A stretch of 64,000 bases of DNA from Pseudomonas azotoformans (GTDB lineage: Bacteria > Pseudomonadota > Gammaproteobacteria > Pseudomonadales > Pseudomonadaceae), in assembly GCF_001579805.1 (NCBI RefSeq), contig NZ_CP014546.1, positions 6,795,619 through 6,859,618 on the forward strand. The letters run 5' to 3'. Every line of letters begins with the position of its first letter. The stretch's first letter is position 1. The position numbers and the translations under genes are program-made. Below, piece by piece: positions 1 to 11,315 of the stretch. The notes beneath the pieces were generated by a model. It saw only the letters and a list, made by a program, of their open reading frames with translations. It did not search any database and was not told the DNA's origin.

Positions 1-1698
1 CAGGAACACTTCTTCGACACCCTCACCCTCAACACCGGCGCCAACACCGCCGCGCTGCACGACAAGGCGCGTGCCCAGCGCATCAACCTGCGTGTGGTGG
101 ATGGCGAGCGTGTGGGTGTGTCGGTGGACGAAACCACCACCCAGGCCGATATCGAAACCCTGTGGGCGATCTTTGCCGACGGCAAGCCCCTGCCCGCTTT
201 CGCCCAGACGGAAAACACGCTGCCAGCCGCCCTGCTGCGCCAGTCTCCCGTCCTCAGCCACCCGGTGTTCAACCGTTATCACTCGGAAACCGAGCTGATG
301 CGCTACCTGCGCAAGCTGGCCGACAAGGACCTGGCGCTGGACCGCACCATGATCCCGCTGGGCTCGTGCACCATGAAGCTCAACGCCGCCAGTGAAATGA
401 TCCCGGTGACCTGGGCCGAGTTCGGTGCCCTGCACCCGTTCGCCCCGGCCGAACAAAGCGCCGGCTACCTGGAGCTGACCTCCGACCTGGAAGCCATGCT
501 CTGCGCGGCCACCGGTTACGACGCGATCTCCCTGCAGCCGAACGCCGGTTCCCAGGGCGAGTACGCAGGCCTCTTGGCCATCCGTGCCTATCACCAGAGC
601 CGTGGCGATGAGCGCCGCGACATTTGCCTGATCCCATCGTCCGCTCACGGCACCAACCCGGCCACCGCCAACATGGCGGGCATGCGCGTGGTCGTGACTG
701 CGTGCGATGCACGCGGCAACGTCGACATCGAAGACCTGCGCGCCAAGGCCATCGAGCACCGCGACCACCTGGCCGCGCTGATGATCACCTACCCGTCCAC
801 CCACGGCGTGTTCGAAGAAGGTATCCGCGAAATCTGCGGCATCATTCACGACAACGGCGGCCAGGTGTACATCGATGGCGCCAACATGAACGCCATGGTC
901 GGCCTGTGCGCACCGGGCAAATTCGGCGGCGACGTGTCCCACCTGAACCTGCACAAGACCTTCTGCATCCCTCACGGTGGTGGCGGCCCGGGCGTCGGCC
1001 CGATTGGCGTCAAGTCGCACCTCACGCCGTTCCTGCCCGGCCACGCGGCTATGGAGCGCAAGGAAGGCGCGGTGTGTGCGGCGCCATTCGGCAGCGCGAG
1101 CATTTTGCCGATCACCTGGATGTACATCAGCATGATGGGCGGTGCGGGCCTCAAGCGTGCTTCGCAACTGGCGATCCTGAATGCCAACTACATCTCCCGT
1201 CGCCTGGAAGAGCACTACCCTGTGCTCTACACCGGCAGCAACGGCCTGGTGGCGCACGAATGCATCCTGGATCTGCGCCCCCTCAAAGACAGCAGCGGCA
1301 TCAGCGTGGACGACGTGGCCAAGCGCCTGATCGACTTCGGCTTCCATGCGCCGACCATGTCGTTCCCGGTGGCCGGCACCTTGATGATCGAGCCGACCGA
1401 AAGCGAATCCAAGGAAGAACTGGACCGCTTCTGCAACGCGATGATCGCCATCCGCGAAGAAATCCGCGCGGTGGAAAACGGCACCTTGGACAAGGACGAC
1501 AACCCGCTGAAAAACGCGCCGCACACCGCTGCTGAACTGGTGAGTGAGTGGACGCATCCGTACACCCGCGAGCAGGCGGTGTACCCGGTGCCGTCGTTGA
1601 TCGAAGGCAAGTACTGGCCGCCGGTTGGGCGGGTGGACAACGTGTTTGGTGATCGCAACCTGGTGTGTGCGTGCCCGTCGATCGAGCTTTACGCGTAA
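1..1698 (+). CDS. gcvP: Glycine dehydrogenase (decarboxylating), P-protein, C-terminal part
   Basis: This is the PLP-dependent P-protein of the glycine cleavage system, which decarboxylates glycine and passes the aminomethyl group to lipoylated H-protein in the cytoplasm. The frame is open from base 1, so the N-terminal part lies left of the window and about 565 of the usual ~950 residues are present. The PLP-lysine region reads [17 protein letters not shown], and the family motif [16 protein letters not shown] is intact. The C-terminus is normal and ends in TAA. sdaA and gcvT follow on the same strand, the usual Pseudomonas glycine/serine catabolic cluster. A start inside the visible region would be an artefact of the truncation. 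Confidence 0.97.
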   Translation, partial: QEHFFDTLTLNTGANTAALHDKARAQRINLRVVDGERVGVSVDETTTQADIETLWAIFADGKPLPAFAQTENTLPAALLRQSPVLSHPVFNRYHSETELMRYLRKLADKDLALDRTMIPLGSCTMKLNAASEMIPVTWAEFGALHPFAPAEQSAGYLELTSDLEAMLCAATGYDAISLQPNAGSQGEYAGLLAIRAYHQSRGDERRDICLIPSSAHGTNPATANMAGMRVVVTACDARGNVDIEDLRAKAIEHRDHLAALMITYPSTHGVFEEGIREICGIIHDNGGQVYIDGANMNAMVGLCAPGKFGGDVSHLNLHKTFCIPHGGGGPGVGPIGVKSHLTPFLPGHAAMERKEGAVCAAPFGSASILPITWMYISMMGGAGLKRASQLAILNANYISRRLEEHYPVLYTGSNGLVAHECILDLRPLKDSSGISVDDVAKRLIDFGFHAPTMSFPVAGTLMIEPTESESKEELDRFCNAMIAIREEIRAVENGTLDKDDNPLKNAPHTAAELVSEWTHPYTREQAVYPVPSLIEGKYWPPVGRVDNVFGDRNLVCACPSIELYA

Positions 1699-1708
1699 AG
1701 CAGTTTTA

Positions 1709-1783
1709 AGCGGCAAGCTTCAAGCGGCAAGTTAGAAGCCCCAGCGGCTCTTCCTTGCAGCTTGTGGCTTGTAGCTTGCGGCT
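1709..1783. repeat. Intergenic imperfect inverted repeat
   Basis: Between gcvP and sdaA a left arm built from AGCGGCAAGC-like units faces a right arm built from GCTTGTGGCTTGTAGCTTGC-like units, giving a long imperfect hairpin. Such GCTTGCAGCTTG-type dyads are common in fluorescent pseudomonads. I see no T-tract, so it is a repeat rather than a clear terminator. Confidence 0.55.
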
Positions 1784-1812
1784 GCCACATAACAAGAAAC
1801 CGGAGAACAACC

Positions 1813-3189
<1,377 letters not shown>

Positions 3190-3228
3190 CGCCTAACGGC
3201 GCGCCAGCACGTTTTTCAGGAGCTGAAT

Positions 3229-4353
3229 ATGTCCACCGAAACCCTGTTGAAAACCCCTCTGCACGCCCTGCACATCGAACTGGGCGCCCGCATGGTGCCC
3301 TTCGCCGGCTACGACATGCCGGTGCAATACCCCTTGGGCGTGATGAAGGAACACCTGCACACCCGTGATCAGGCCGGGCTGTTCGACGTGTCCCACATGG
3401 GCCAGATCCGCCTCACCGGCGCCAATGCCGCCAAAGCCCTGGAAACCCTGGTGCCCGTCGACATCATCGACCTGCCGGTGGGCATGCAGCGCTACGCGAT
3501 GTTCACCAACGACCAGGGCGGTATTCTCGATGACCTGATGGTGGCCAACCTGGGTAACGACGAACTGTTCCTAGTGGTCAACGCCGCCTGCAAGGACCAG
3601 GACCTGGCCCACCTGCGCCAGCATATCGGCGACCAGTGCACCATTGAGCCGCTGTTCGAAGAACGTGCGTTGCTGGCCCTGCAAGGCCCTTCGGCGGTGA
3701 AGGTACTGGCGCGCCTGGCACCGGAAGTCACCAAGATGACCTTCATGCAGTTCGCCACGCTGCGCCTGCTGGGCGTGGACTGCTACGTCAGCCGCTCGGG
3801 CTACACCGGCGAAGACGGCTTTGAAATCTCAGTGCCCGCCGCCAATGCCGAAAGCCTCGCGCGCAGCCTGCTGGCCGAGACCGAAGTACAGGCCATCGGC
3901 CTGGGCGCCCGCGACTCGCTGCGCCTGGAAGCCGGCCTGTGCCTGTACGGCCACGACATGAACACCGACACCACACCGATCGAAGCCAGCCTGCTGTGGG
4001 CGATCTCCAAGGCCCGTCGTGCCGACGGCGCCCGTGCCGGCGGCTTTCCGGGTGCCGACAAGATCTTCACCCAGCAGCAAACCGGTGTGAGCCGCAAACG
4101 TGTAGGCCTGTTGCCACAAGAACGCACGCCGGTGCGTGAAGGCGCAGAAATCGTCGACGCCGACGGCACCGTGATCGGCAGTGTGTGCAGCGGCGGCTTC
4201 GGTCCGACCCTCGGCGGCCCGCTGGCCATGGGTTACCTGGACAGCGCCTTCACCGCACTGGATACCGAAGTCTCTGCGTTGGTACGTGGGAAAAAGGTGC
4301 CACTACGTGTAAGTAAAATGCCATTTGTGCCGCAACGTTACTACCGTGGTTGA
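3229..4353 (+). CDS. gcvT: Aminomethyltransferase, T-protein of glycine cleavage
   Basis: T-protein transfers the methylene group from aminomethylated H-protein to tetrahydrofolate and releases ammonia. The 374-residue length is normal for the family. Family motifs are visible: an N-terminal [16 protein letters not shown], the folate-site region [27 protein letters not shown], and a C-terminal barrel ending [19 protein letters not shown] precedes the ATG. It lies 39 bp after sdaA and is probably cotranscribed with it. Confidence 0.96.
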   Translation: MSTETLLKTPLHALHIELGARMVPFAGYDMPVQYPLGVMKEHLHTRDQAGLFDVSHMGQIRLTGANAAKALETLVPVDIIDLPVGMQRYAMFTNDQGGILDDLMVANLGNDELFLVVNAACKDQDLAHLRQHIGDQCTIEPLFEERALLALQGPSAVKVLARLAPEVTKMTFMQFATLRLLGVDCYVSRSGYTGEDGFEISVPAANAESLARSLLAETEVQAIGLGARDSLRLEAGLCLYGHDMNTDTTPIEASLLWAISKARRADGARAGGFPGADKIFTQQQTGVSRKRVGLLPQERTPVREGAEIVDADGTVIGSVCSGGFGPTLGGPLAMGYLDSAFTALDTEVSALVRGKKVPLRVSKMPFVPQRYYRG

Positions 4354-4356
4354 TTG

Positions 4357-4424
4357 ACTGTTTCTATAAGTAACGCGATTGCGTTAACGCGCACTAATTT
4401 GTAACGCAATCGCCATAAAACAGT
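4357..4424. terminator. Inverted repeat downstream of gcvT
   Basis: Arms GCGATTGCGTTA (4375-4386) and TAACGCAATCGC (4402-4413) are perfect 12-bp complements. The pairing continues outward with ACTGTTT against ATAAAACAGT. It starts just after the gcvT stop and probably ends or stabilises that transcript. A T-run follows about 15 bases later. Confidence 0.5.
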
Positions 4425-4517
4425 GCACTCTCGATAGTCTTTTTTATAGGGATCAAGCTATAACAAGTGACCAACTCTATCGAATAAGTCGGATCCAGAA
4501 CATTCACCCAAGTGTCA

Positions 4518-4541
4518 TAAGCCCCAGCAAAACCTGGGCTT
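4518..4541 (+). terminator. Hairpin upstream of the cold-shock gene
   Basis: AAGCCC(C)AG and CTGGGCTT pair around a CAAAAC loop. T-rich DNA follows at 4553-4563. It could be a second terminator for the gcv transcript or lie in the long leader of the cold-shock gene. Confidence 0.4.
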
Positions 4542-4746
4542 TTGGCAGGGCTTGTTTTTTCTCTATTAGTTGGCGTAGAGTTTGCCCACTGTGTTTGCAT
4601 GGGTCGCTTGGAACCTGGACCTGGGCAGTAGCTGAAGTAGTTGTGCTACAACCCGTTCGACGTCTCTTACTTTCCTGCAACCCAGCCCAGTACTCTTTCC
4701 TGCGAAAGGGGCTGTCATTAATTTTTAGCGTCAAGGAAATAAGAAA

Positions 4747-4959
4747 ATGGCTGAACGTCAGAGCGGTACCGTCAAGTGGTTTAACGACGAGAAAGGGTTT
4801 GGTTTTATCACTCCAGAAAGCGGTCCGGATCTGTTCGTGCATTTCCGCGCTATTCAGGGCAACGGCTTCAAGAGCCTGAAAGAAGGCCAGAAAGTGACGT
4901 TCGTTGCTGTGCAAGGCCAAAAAGGCATGCAGGCTGACGAAGTACAAGCGGAAGGCTGA
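4747..4959 (+). CDS. CspA-family cold shock protein
   Basis: This 70-residue single cold-shock domain binds single-stranded RNA/DNA and acts as an RNA chaperone. RNP1 (KGFGFI) and RNP2-like (LFVHF) motifs are both present, after the typical [10 protein letters not shown] start. About 160-200 bases of leader without a gene precede it, as is usual for csp genes whose 5' UTR controls translation. A strong terminator follows directly. I cannot tell which Csp paralogue it is. Confidence 0.95.
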   Translation: MAERQSGTVKWFNDEKGFGFITPESGPDLFVHFRAIQGNGFKSLKEGQKVTFVAVQGQKGMQADEVQAEG

Positions 4960-4972
4960 TCCCTCCTGCGAC

Positions 4973-5007
4973 AAAAAGCCCCTGATGGTGACATCAGGGG
5001 CTTTTTT
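4973..5007 (+). terminator. Rho-independent terminator after csp
   Basis: AAAAAGCCCCTGATG pairs with CATCAGGGGCTTTTTT around a GTGA loop, giving a perfect stem with a T-tract. Confidence 0.93.
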
Positions 5008-5054
5008 ATGTGCGTTTGCTCGTAAAATGGCTTTTTTCACAAGAGAGCCCTGCC

Positions 5055-5543
5055 ATGTCAAAACCCCTGCTGAGCCCTCAAGGCGAATTTCCCGCCGTTG
5101 GCCTGGGCCGTCGCCTGGCAGCGATGTTCTATGACTTTCTGTTGTGCACTGCCCTGCTGATCGTTACCGCGTTCGTCTACAAACTGATCTGGATCGCGTT
5201 TGTCGGTGAAGCGAAGATGCGCACCCTGACCGAATCCGGCGCGCTGGACGGCGACCCGTTGCTGTCGACGATTCTGCTGTTCGTGCTGTTCGGTTTTTTC
5301 GCCAAGTTCTGGACCCATTCCGGGCAGACCCTGGGCATGCAGGTGTGGGGCGTGCGCGTGCAGAACGCCGATGGCTCACGGATCAGCCTGTGGCAGGCGC
5401 TGTTGCGCTTTGTGGTATCGATTGCGTCGTGGTTGTGCGTGGGGCTGGGGTTTATCTGGTCGCTGGTTGATAAGCGCAAACGCAGCTGGCATGACATCTA
5501 TTCCGACAGCCAGCTGGTTCGCATCCCCAAACAGAAAAAGTAA
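5055..5543 (+). CDS. RDD family membrane protein
   Basis: This 162-residue inner-membrane protein of the RDD family has unknown transport or stress-related function. The N-terminal GLGRRLAAMFYDFLL holds the family Arg and Asp. Three hydrophobic segments follow: a first around residues 24-45, a second around ILLFVLFGFFAKF, and a third around VVSIASWLCVGLGFIWSL. It ends with KRSWHDIYS, typical of the family. I chose the ATG at 5055 because the upstream in-frame start at 5010 lies inside the csp terminator. Confidence 0.85.
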   Translation: MSKPLLSPQGEFPAVGLGRRLAAMFYDFLLCTALLIVTAFVYKLIWIAFVGEAKMRTLTESGALDGDPLLSTILLFVLFGFFAKFWTHSGQTLGMQVWGVRVQNADGSRISLWQALLRFVVSIASWLCVGLGFIWSLVDKRKRSWHDIYSDSQLVRIPKQKK

Positions 5544-5547
5544 CGAC

Positions 5548-6606
5548 TCAGGCGTTGCCGGCCAGTTTCAGGCGGGCAGCCTGAGTGAAATCAAGCATGC
5601 GCTTGAGCGGGCGCACGGCCTGCGGGATCACTGAGGGCTCGACGAAGATCTCGTTGCTACCCTCGCGCAGGCACTGCAGCGTGCGTTCCAGCGTGTTCAT
5701 CGCCATCCACGGGCAATGTGCGCAACTGCGGCACGCCGCGCCGTTGCCGGCAGTAGGCGCCTCGACAAAGACTTTATCCGGGCACAGCTGCTGCATCTTG
5801 TAGAAGATGCCGCGGTCGGTGGCAACGATGAAGGTCTTGTTCGGCAGGCGCTGAGCGGCAGCAATCAATTGGCTGGTCGAACCTACGGCATCCGCCAGTT
5901 CGATCACCGAGGTCGGCGACTCAGGGTGCACCAAAATCGCTGCATCCGGGTACAGCGCCTTCATGTCTTCAAGCTGCTTGGACTTGAACTCTTCGTGGAC
6001 GATGCAGGCACCGTCCCACAGCAGCATGTCGGCACCGGTCTGGCGCTGGATGTAGGTGCCCAGGTGTTTGTCCGGGCCCCAGATAATCGTTTCGCCGTTG
6101 TCCATCAGGCTTTCGACGATTTCCAATGCACAACTGGAAGTCACCACCCAATCCGCCCGGGCTTTGACCGCCGCCGAGGTGTTGGCGTACACCACCACGG
6201 TGCGCTCGGGATGTTGGTCGCAGAACGCTGAAAACTCTTCCACCGGGCAACCCAGGTCCAGGGAACACGTGGCTTCCAGGGTGGGCATGAGGATGCGCTT
6301 TTCGGGGGTGAGGATCTTGGCGGTCTCGCCCATGAAACGCACGCCAGCGACCAATACGGTCTTGGCCGGGTGGGCAGCGCCGAAGCGAGCCATTTCCAGG
6401 GAGTCGGAGACGCAGCCGCCGGTTTCTTCGGCCAGGGCCTGGATCACCGGGTCACAGTAGAAGTGGGCCACCAGCACCGCGTCTTGAGCCTTGAGCTCAG
6501 CGGCGATGGCGGTACGCAGGCTCGCCTCTTCAGCGGCGCTGAGGGCCTTGGGCTGCTTGGCGTCGAGGTGGGCTTGAACCAGAAGGCGTTCGGAAATTTG
6601 CGTCAT
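5548..6606 (-). CDS. nadA: Quinolinate synthase
   Basis: NadA condenses iminoaspartate with dihydroxyacetone phosphate to quinolinate in de novo NAD synthesis and needs a 4Fe-4S cluster. The 352-residue protein begins MTQISERL at 6606; a longer frame to 6708 is unconserved in style. Cluster cysteines are visible in [26 protein letters not shown] and [18 protein letters not shown]. It is convergent with the RDD gene, with only four bases between the stop codons. Confidence 0.96.
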   Translation of the reverse strand: MTQISERLLVQAHLDAKQPKALSAAEEASLRTAIAAELKAQDAVLVAHFYCDPVIQALAEETGGCVSDSLEMARFGAAHPAKTVLVAGVRFMGETAKILTPEKRILMPTLEATCSLDLGCPVEEFSAFCDQHPERTVVVYANTSAAVKARADWVVTSSCALEIVESLMDNGETIIWGPDKHLGTYIQRQTGADMLLWDGACIVHEEFKSKQLEDMKALYPDAAILVHPESPTSVIELADAVGSTSQLIAAAQRLPNKTFIVATDRGIFYKMQQLCPDKVFVEAPTAGNGAACRSCAHCPWMAMNTLERTLQCLREGSNEIFVEPSVIPQAVRPLKRMLDFTQAARLKLAGNA

Positions 6607-6793
6607 GTTCGCAAGACCTGCAGGCGCAGTTGCGCGAAAGTCGAGTGTACCACCGGCTCTGGAGCCCTTCGGGCGCCGCCGGACGAAGTGATTGTGTTCA
6701 TCAAGCACGGGTTAAGGTGAAGCTGCGCAAGGCTACAGAATATCCAAGGGTTTCAAAAGCCTAATCTGGCATTCGTCGGTGCGTCTGCCGGGC

Positions 6794-6831
6794 AAAAAAA
6801 AGGCGCCTCCATCACTGGAGACGCCTTTTTT
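6794..6831 (-). terminator. Rho-independent terminator
   Basis: AAAAAAAGGCG(C)CTCC pairs with GGAGACGCCTTTTTT around ATCACT. It ends the minus-strand gene at 6841-8415 and could also work on plus-strand transcripts. Confidence 0.9.
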
Positions 6832-6840
6832 ACAGCCGCG

Positions 6841-8415
6841 TCAGCGTGCCAGTGCGGACGGATCTTCCTGCAACATCACCGAAGCATGCAGACTGGCCAG
6901 GGCTTCCTTGACAGTGGACTCCTCCAGCGCATCCTTGGACTTCTTGCTTTCCTTGGCCGCGTATTCGAGCAACACCAGATAGTCGCGCTTGACCGACGCC
7001 TCTTTCGGCACCGTGGTGTCTTCCACCAACTTGCCCATCACATATTGCTGCGTGCGGGTGTTCTGGCTGGCACTTTGATCGAGGGTTGCACTGGCCAGCA
7101 GGCCGTCCTTGTAGGAAAGCTTGGCCGAACTGCTGGCCTTGTCCTGCACTTGTACGTAGCGATAGTTCTGCGACTCTGCGTTGCCGTCCAGGGCAGGCGC
7201 TTTGCCGCCCTTAAGCCCCTTATGGAAACTCGCGGACAGGCTCGACTGCTGGTCCTGGCTGACACTACGATCCAACAGGCTGTTGCCGCCGACGCGGGTC
7301 TTTTGCGAGACCTCGTAGGCGAAGCTGTCCACCTCAGACGGGCGCATCGGGTTAGGCGATTCGCTGGCCTGTTTGATGGATGCCTTGAAGTCCGCCAAGC
7401 CGGTCAGCAAGCCCTGGTCGGTCGAATTGCGCGTCAACGCTTCGGGCAGGGTAACGCCCTGTGGGTAATGGCTGTTCATGGCACTGAAAGCGTCTTTGAA
7501 CATCGCCATCAGCTCTGGCTTGGCACTGCCGCGCTCCTGCGCCCGGTCGAATTGGGCGAGATAGCTTTGCAGGGCCTTGGCTTGTTGCTTGGCGTTGCCG
7601 AGGATCGCGGCGTTTTTCAGGTCGACGGCCAGGTTCAGCTCGCCGAGCGGGCCACTCATGCGGGTGGTGCGGCTTTGGCTGTCGGCGTGGAAGGCCAGGC
7701 TCAGGTCCTGGCCGTCCAGGGATTTGAGCGTGGCATTGAGGTCCACCGACGCCAGCAGCTTGGTGTCAAACTGCGTCAATTGGCTCAGGTCGAGCTTCGG
7801 TGGCATTGCCGTCAACCCATCCACGGCGGACTGGAAGGCGCTGCCCAGTTTGCCGACGGCCTTGAGCTCCTCATCGGTCAAGGTGCCACCGTCTACCGTC
7901 GCTTGCACACCCAGGCCATCGGTCTGGCTCGAGAGGCTGAAGGTGACGGTCTTGCCGCTGGCGGTCTTGATGCTGAGGCTGACCTGATTGTCGGCCTTGG
8001 TGTGCAGCAGGCCCTGATCAACTTTGATTTCACCCGCGTTCGCCGCGCGGTCGGCACTCGCGAACATCACCGACTGGGAAACCGCTGCCCCGCCCTTGGC
8101 GAACTGCGCAATCAGGCCGGCGCCCAAGCCACTGAAGCGGCTGGCCGTCGACTGCGAATTGAAGTTGGCGTTGAGCGACTTGCTGAGCGCGTCCTGGCTG
8201 TCACTTTCCCAGGCGCGCACGGTTTCTTGACCCGGTAATTGTCCGCGACGGGAATAGGTGTCGGAAAGCGTATCGGAGACGACGTTGCCCAGGCTGACGA
8301 CTAAAGAGGGCCTCTTCAGGCTGACTTCAACGTTGTGCGTCAGGGTTGCAGGCGGCGTTTCTGTCGGACGGGCGATAAGCGTATTGCCGGTATTAATAGG
8401 CGAAAGCGTGGTCAT
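6841..8415 (-). CDS. Hypothetical protein, about 524 residues
   Basis: I do not recognise a domain. The start MTTLSPINTG at 8415 is preferred to an upstream in-frame ATG at 8490. The protein is rich in Ser, Ala, Gln and Lys, has no signal peptide or membrane segment, and looks like a secreted or filament-like soluble protein with long amphipathic stretches. The codon style is normal for the chromosome, and a terminator follows directly. It stands alone between nadA and the porin gene. The long plus-strand frame opposite it (6886-8238) is a GC-driven shadow. Confidence 0.8.
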   Translation of the reverse strand: MTTLSPINTGNTLIARPTETPPATLTHNVEVSLKRPSLVVSLGNVVSDTLSDTYSRRGQLPGQETVRAWESDSQDALSKSLNANFNSQSTASRFSGLGAGLIAQFAKGGAAVSQSVMFASADRAANAGEIKVDQGLLHTKADNQVSLSIKTASGKTVTFSLSSQTDGLGVQATVDGGTLTDEELKAVGKLGSAFQSAVDGLTAMPPKLDLSQLTQFDTKLLASVDLNATLKSLDGQDLSLAFHADSQSRTTRMSGPLGELNLAVDLKNAAILGNAKQQAKALQSYLAQFDRAQERGSAKPELMAMFKDAFSAMNSHYPQGVTLPEALTRNSTDQGLLTGLADFKASIKQASESPNPMRPSEVDSFAYEVSQKTRVGGNSLLDRSVSQDQQSSLSASFHKGLKGGKAPALDGNAESQNYRYVQVQDKASSSAKLSYKDGLLASATLDQSASQNTRTQQYVMGKLVEDTTVPKEASVKRDYLVLLEYAAKESKKSKDALEESTVKEALASLHASVMLQEDPSALAR

Positions 8416-8532
8416 GACGATCCCTGTCTTGAGCTGGACAATGCTCAATTTAACCAAGACTTCGATCGATTGACAGCACGTAGATAGCAAAGAGCCATGC
8501 CAAAAAGCTGGCTCCTTGCGGTTTTGCGAAAG

Positions 8533-9819
8533 TCAGAACCGGTAAGTCACCGATCCACCGAACCCATTGGCGCTGTTTTCATACTTGGCATCGTAGGTCA
8601 GCCCCACCTGGGAAAGGTTCTGATGGACCTTGATCGGCTCCTCCTTGAGGTAGGAATACGCCACATCGAACGTCAGGTTGTCGACGGGCGTCCAGCCGGC
8701 GCCCAGGCTGAAAACAGTGCGATCCCCCGTAGGAATCCGCACGGAACGGTCGGTGTTGTTGGTCGGCGTCTGGTCCACCGAGAAACCGGTCCGTAGTACC
8801 AGTTGTTTGTTGACCCGATACGCCGCGCCGATGGCGTGGGACCAGGTGTCATGCCAGTGCTGTTGTTCGGTGATCGAGCCCAGGCCGCCGAATTGAGCGG
8901 TAAGGTCGGACACGCCGTCGTTGTTGATGGTGATCTTCTTCAACTGGCTCCAACGGGTGTAGGTGCTGCCGAGGTAGAGGGTCCAGTCGTCATTCAGTTG
9001 ATGGGTGACCGAGAAATCCACCGAGGAAGGCGTGGTCACGTTCAAACTGGCGTCATAACGCTGCGGGCCACCGTCAAAGGCATCGGAAATCAACCCGGAG
9101 GCGTGGGTCTTGCCGGTGAGGTGGTACACCACCTGCGAGTGGTAGGTCACGCCGATACGCGTACTTTCGAGGGGTTGCACCAGGATACCGGCGTTGAACC
9201 CGGTGGCGTTGTCGTCGCCTTTGACCTTCACGCTTTCGCCGGCTCCGCCACCCAGCGGCACATTGGAATCCAGCTCGCCACTGATGCGGTTGAAGGTCGG
9301 GCCGAAGCCTACCGACACCTTGTCGTTGAAGGCATAGCTGACCGTCGGCTGCACGGTGATGACCGAAACCTTGCTCTTGTTGCCGAAGCCATTGCCCTGG
9401 AAGCTGTGCTCATAGTCAGTCACCAGGCCGAACGGCGCATAGATGCCCAGGCCAAACGCCCAGTGCTCATCGATGGGCGTGACCAAGTAGCCCATCGGCA
9501 CGGCAATACCGGGCACCATATCGCCCTTGTTGGTGCCTGGGTTGTCGGCACCGAACTGCGAGGAACTGGCGTTCTTGATATCGGTTTTGGCATCGAGGTA
9601 AGTCGCACCGAGACTGACTTCATTCTGCTTCAAGCGAGACATGCCGGCGGGGTTGCCGAACACGGTACTGGCGTCTTCGGCCGATGAGGAGCGACCGGCA
9701 TAGCCCGTGCCCATTGAACTGATACTTTGTTCATTGAGCGCGAAACCACCGGCGAACAGCGGGGTTGAGGCAAGGGAAACGGCGAGCGCCAAGGCGCCTT
9801 TAAGAGTTTTGTTATTCAT
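8533..9819 (-). CDS. OmpP1/FadL family outer-membrane transporter
   Basis: This 428-residue outer-membrane beta-barrel takes up hydrophobic compounds such as long-chain fatty acids. A signal peptide (residues 1-23, ending PLFA) leads to GGFALNEQSISSMGTGYAG, and then the family hatch motif VFGNPAGMSRL. The C-terminus ends NGFGGSVTYRF with the terminal aromatic residue typical of outer-membrane barrels. It is a FadL paralogue, but the substrate is not evident. Confidence 0.92.
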   Translation of the reverse strand: MNNKTLKGALALAVSLASTPLFAGGFALNEQSISSMGTGYAGRSSSAEDASTVFGNPAGMSRLKQNEVSLGATYLDAKTDIKNASSSQFGADNPGTNKGDMVPGIAVPMGYLVTPIDEHWAFGLGIYAPFGLVTDYEHSFQGNGFGNKSKVSVITVQPTVSYAFNDKVSVGFGPTFNRISGELDSNVPLGGGAGESVKVKGDDNATGFNAGILVQPLESTRIGVTYHSQVVYHLTGKTHASGLISDAFDGGPQRYDASLNVTTPSSVDFSVTHQLNDDWTLYLGSTYTRWSQLKKITINNDGVSDLTAQFGGLGSITEQQHWHDTWSHAIGAAYRVNKQLVLRTGFSVDQTPTNNTDRSVRIPTGDRTVFSLGAGWTPVDNLTFDVAYSYLKEEPIKVHQNLSQVGLTYDAKYENSANGFGGSVTYRF

Positions 9820-10030
9820 TATTAGGACTCGAATTGTGGGGCAGCGACGAGGAAGCTACCAACGTTCGAGCGGGGGGTTTATGAAGAGTTTTTCATGCGG
9901 AGGATTGTCGGACAATCCTATGTATATCAAAGACTTTTGTTGTTTTATCGTTTCTTTTTCTGACCTTTAACCCCGGTTGTGACCAGGCAGTTCCAGGCAG
10001 CCAACAGAGACCGCTGGCTGCCGGGTCGCC

Positions 10031-10261
10031 CTACACGTTCCAGTATTTATTCGCCGCCGCAATCGTCGCAAATTCCGTCGCGACCACATGGCCAATGCTG
10101 ATCAGCATTGCCGCGTCATTGGCATACACATCGCGCAAGCGACCGCGTACCGCTTCATCGGGTTGGGTAGCCTTGATCACCAGCCGCGCCATTTTGATAG
10201 CCAGCTCGCGCCCCTCTTCGGGAGTTGCGGTGACCAGTGAATTGTTGGGTATCAGACTCAT
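10031..10261 (-). CDS. Small hypothetical protein, 76 residues
   Basis: The product starts MSLIPNNSLVTATPEEGREL and is predicted helical and cytoplasmic, ending IAAANKYWNV. The ATG at 10261 follows AAAAAAGGAAATGCC on the coding strand, a good ribosome-binding site. I do not recognise the family; it has the look of a conserved Pseudomonas orphan. Confidence 0.7.
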   Translation of the reverse strand: MSLIPNNSLVTATPEEGRELAIKMARLVIKATQPDEAVRGRLRDVYANDAAMLISIGHVVATEFATIAAANKYWNV

Positions 10262-10425
10262 CAGGCATTTCCTTTTTTTAGATCGCACAGTGCGATGGCG
10301 CAGAGGATTCTAATCACTGTCGAGCCATATTGACAATATTTGTTGTCGTTATTGTTTTTTCTCCATGAACTGGATTTGTTAACGCTATACTCGCCCCTCC
10401 CAATCGCCAGCGAACCTGACCGCCC

Positions 10426-11034
10426 GTGAGTACCAAAAGTGACATCCTGCAGCTTCTCCAGCGCGAGCCACTGACCGTGGTGCAGCTCTGCGAACTTCTG
10501 GCCGTGACCCGCAATGCCGTGATCGTGCAGCTCAAACAGCTGGAGTCGGAGGGGTTGGTGCGCCGCAGCAAGATCCGTCCGCCTAACACTGTGGGCAAGC
10601 CTCCCGTGATCTTCGAAGCCGCACCGGGCAGCGAAGACGTCACCTCAACGGCTTATCAAATTCTGCTCACGCAGTTGCTGGCCACCCTGAAGGACCGCTA
10701 CAACGTCGACGAGCTGGGTGATGTGCTGGAACAAACCGGCCGCCAGTTGGCCCAACGCGCTGGCCTAGCCAACCCCGTGGATTTTGACAGCGGCTTGCGT
10801 GCGGCCATGACGGCCGCCGACGCCTTGGGCGCGAGTACCGAGGCGGTGCCCCAGGGAGGTGGTGTGATGGTGCGCAACTTCACCTGCCCAGTGGGCAGCG
10901 TGGTGCGTGAAGAACAGTGTGTGTGCAGGGCGATGGCCGCGTTCTTTTCCGAAGCCACCGGGATGCCGGCGAGCGAACAGTGCTTGCGGGAGGATCGGCT
11001 GATTTGTCAGTACTTTATTGAGCACAGCGCCTGA
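10426..11034 (+). CDS. Winged-helix transcriptional regulator with C-terminal cysteine cluster (SufR-like)
   Basis: This 202-residue protein starts at GTG (10426). Residues 1-60 form a winged helix (LLQREPLTVVQLCELLAVTR as recognition region). The C-terminal half has cysteines spaced C-x10-C-x-C, then C-x7-C (FTCPVGS, EQCVCRAM, EQCLRED, LICQYF), a pattern seen in iron-sulfur-sensing SufR-type regulators. I infer Fe-S sensing; the targets are unknown. It is the last chromosomal gene before the ICE attachment site. Confidence 0.78.
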   Translation: MSTKSDILQLLQREPLTVVQLCELLAVTRNAVIVQLKQLESEGLVRRSKIRPPNTVGKPPVIFEAAPGSEDVTSTAYQILLTQLLATLKDRYNVDELGDVLEQTGRQLAQRAGLANPVDFDSGLRAAMTAADALGASTEAVPQGGGVMVRNFTCPVGSVVREEQCVCRAMAAFFSEATGMPASEQCLREDRLICQYFIEHSA

Positions 11035-11052
11035 CAGGATTTCCCGAGAAAT

Positions 11053-11090
11053 AAAAAAGGCCCCGGACTCTTTACGAGCCGGGGCCTTTA
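11053..11090 (+). terminator. Rho-independent terminator
   Basis: AAAAAAGGCCCCGG(A)CTC pairs with GAGCCGGGGCCTTT around a TTTAC loop, directly after the regulator gene. Confidence 0.9.
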
Positions 11091-11106
11091 ACGTTTCGAA
11101 CAGGCA

Positions 11107-11151
11107 AAAAAAAACCCGGAAATCCTCACTTGCGTGGGCCTTCCGGATTTT
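11107..11151 (-). terminator. Terminator of the split tRNA-Lys transcript
   Basis: On the minus strand AATCCGGAA faces GGATTTCCGGG, followed by a run of nine T. It lies just downstream of the tRNA-Lys 3' end, so it is the original terminator of that tRNA gene left on the chromosome side. Confidence 0.65.
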
Positions 11152-11166
11152 CTAAACCGCCAAAAA

Positions 11167-11211
11167 TGGTGGGTCGTGTGGGATTCGAACCTACGACCAA
11201 TTGGTTAAAAG
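11167..11211 (-). other. attL: 3' part of a tRNA-Lys gene
   Basis: On the minus strand this 45-bp segment reads as a tRNA-Lys(UUU) 3' half: anticodon-loop sequence CTTTTAACCAATTGG, T-arm TAGGTTCGAATCCCA, and acceptor ACACGACCCACCA. At 11,212 the match stops: the 5' half of the tRNA is missing and the ParA gene region begins. This is how PAPI-1/pKLC102-type elements sit in tRNA-Lys, with the intact tRNA rebuilt at the far end. Confidence 0.88.
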
Positions 11212-11280
11212 ACAATTGAGGCGTTGGATTACGGAAGTTTCAGCAAAAGCCTCTACAACGCGCGTTCTGTCTGGCGTCGC

Positions 11281-11308
11281 AGCCTCTAATGAACCCACAT
11301 TAGAGGCT
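11281..11308. promoter_or_regulatory. Perfect 11-bp dyad in front of parA
   Basis: AGCCTCTAATG and CATTAGAGGCT are perfect complements around AACCCA and end seven bases before the ParA start codon. It may be an operator for autoregulation or an RNA hairpin controlling translation. The right arm holds the only GAGG near the start. Confidence 0.6.
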
Positions 11309-11315
11309 ACAGACC

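Noticed and set aside
624..1535. 303-codon frame overlapping gcvP
   Set aside because: An Arg/His/Pro-rich out-of-frame translation of gcvP.
6886..8238. 450-codon plus-strand frame opposite the 524-residue gene
   Set aside because: Low-complexity His/Gln/Arg-rich product typical of a shadow frame; the minus-strand frame has a proper start and terminator.
8803..9687. 294-codon plus-strand frame opposite the FadL-type gene
   Set aside because: Antisense to an unmistakable porin gene.
11167..11211. A functional tRNA-Lys gene
   Set aside because: Only the 3' part is present; the D-arm and 5' acceptor are missing.
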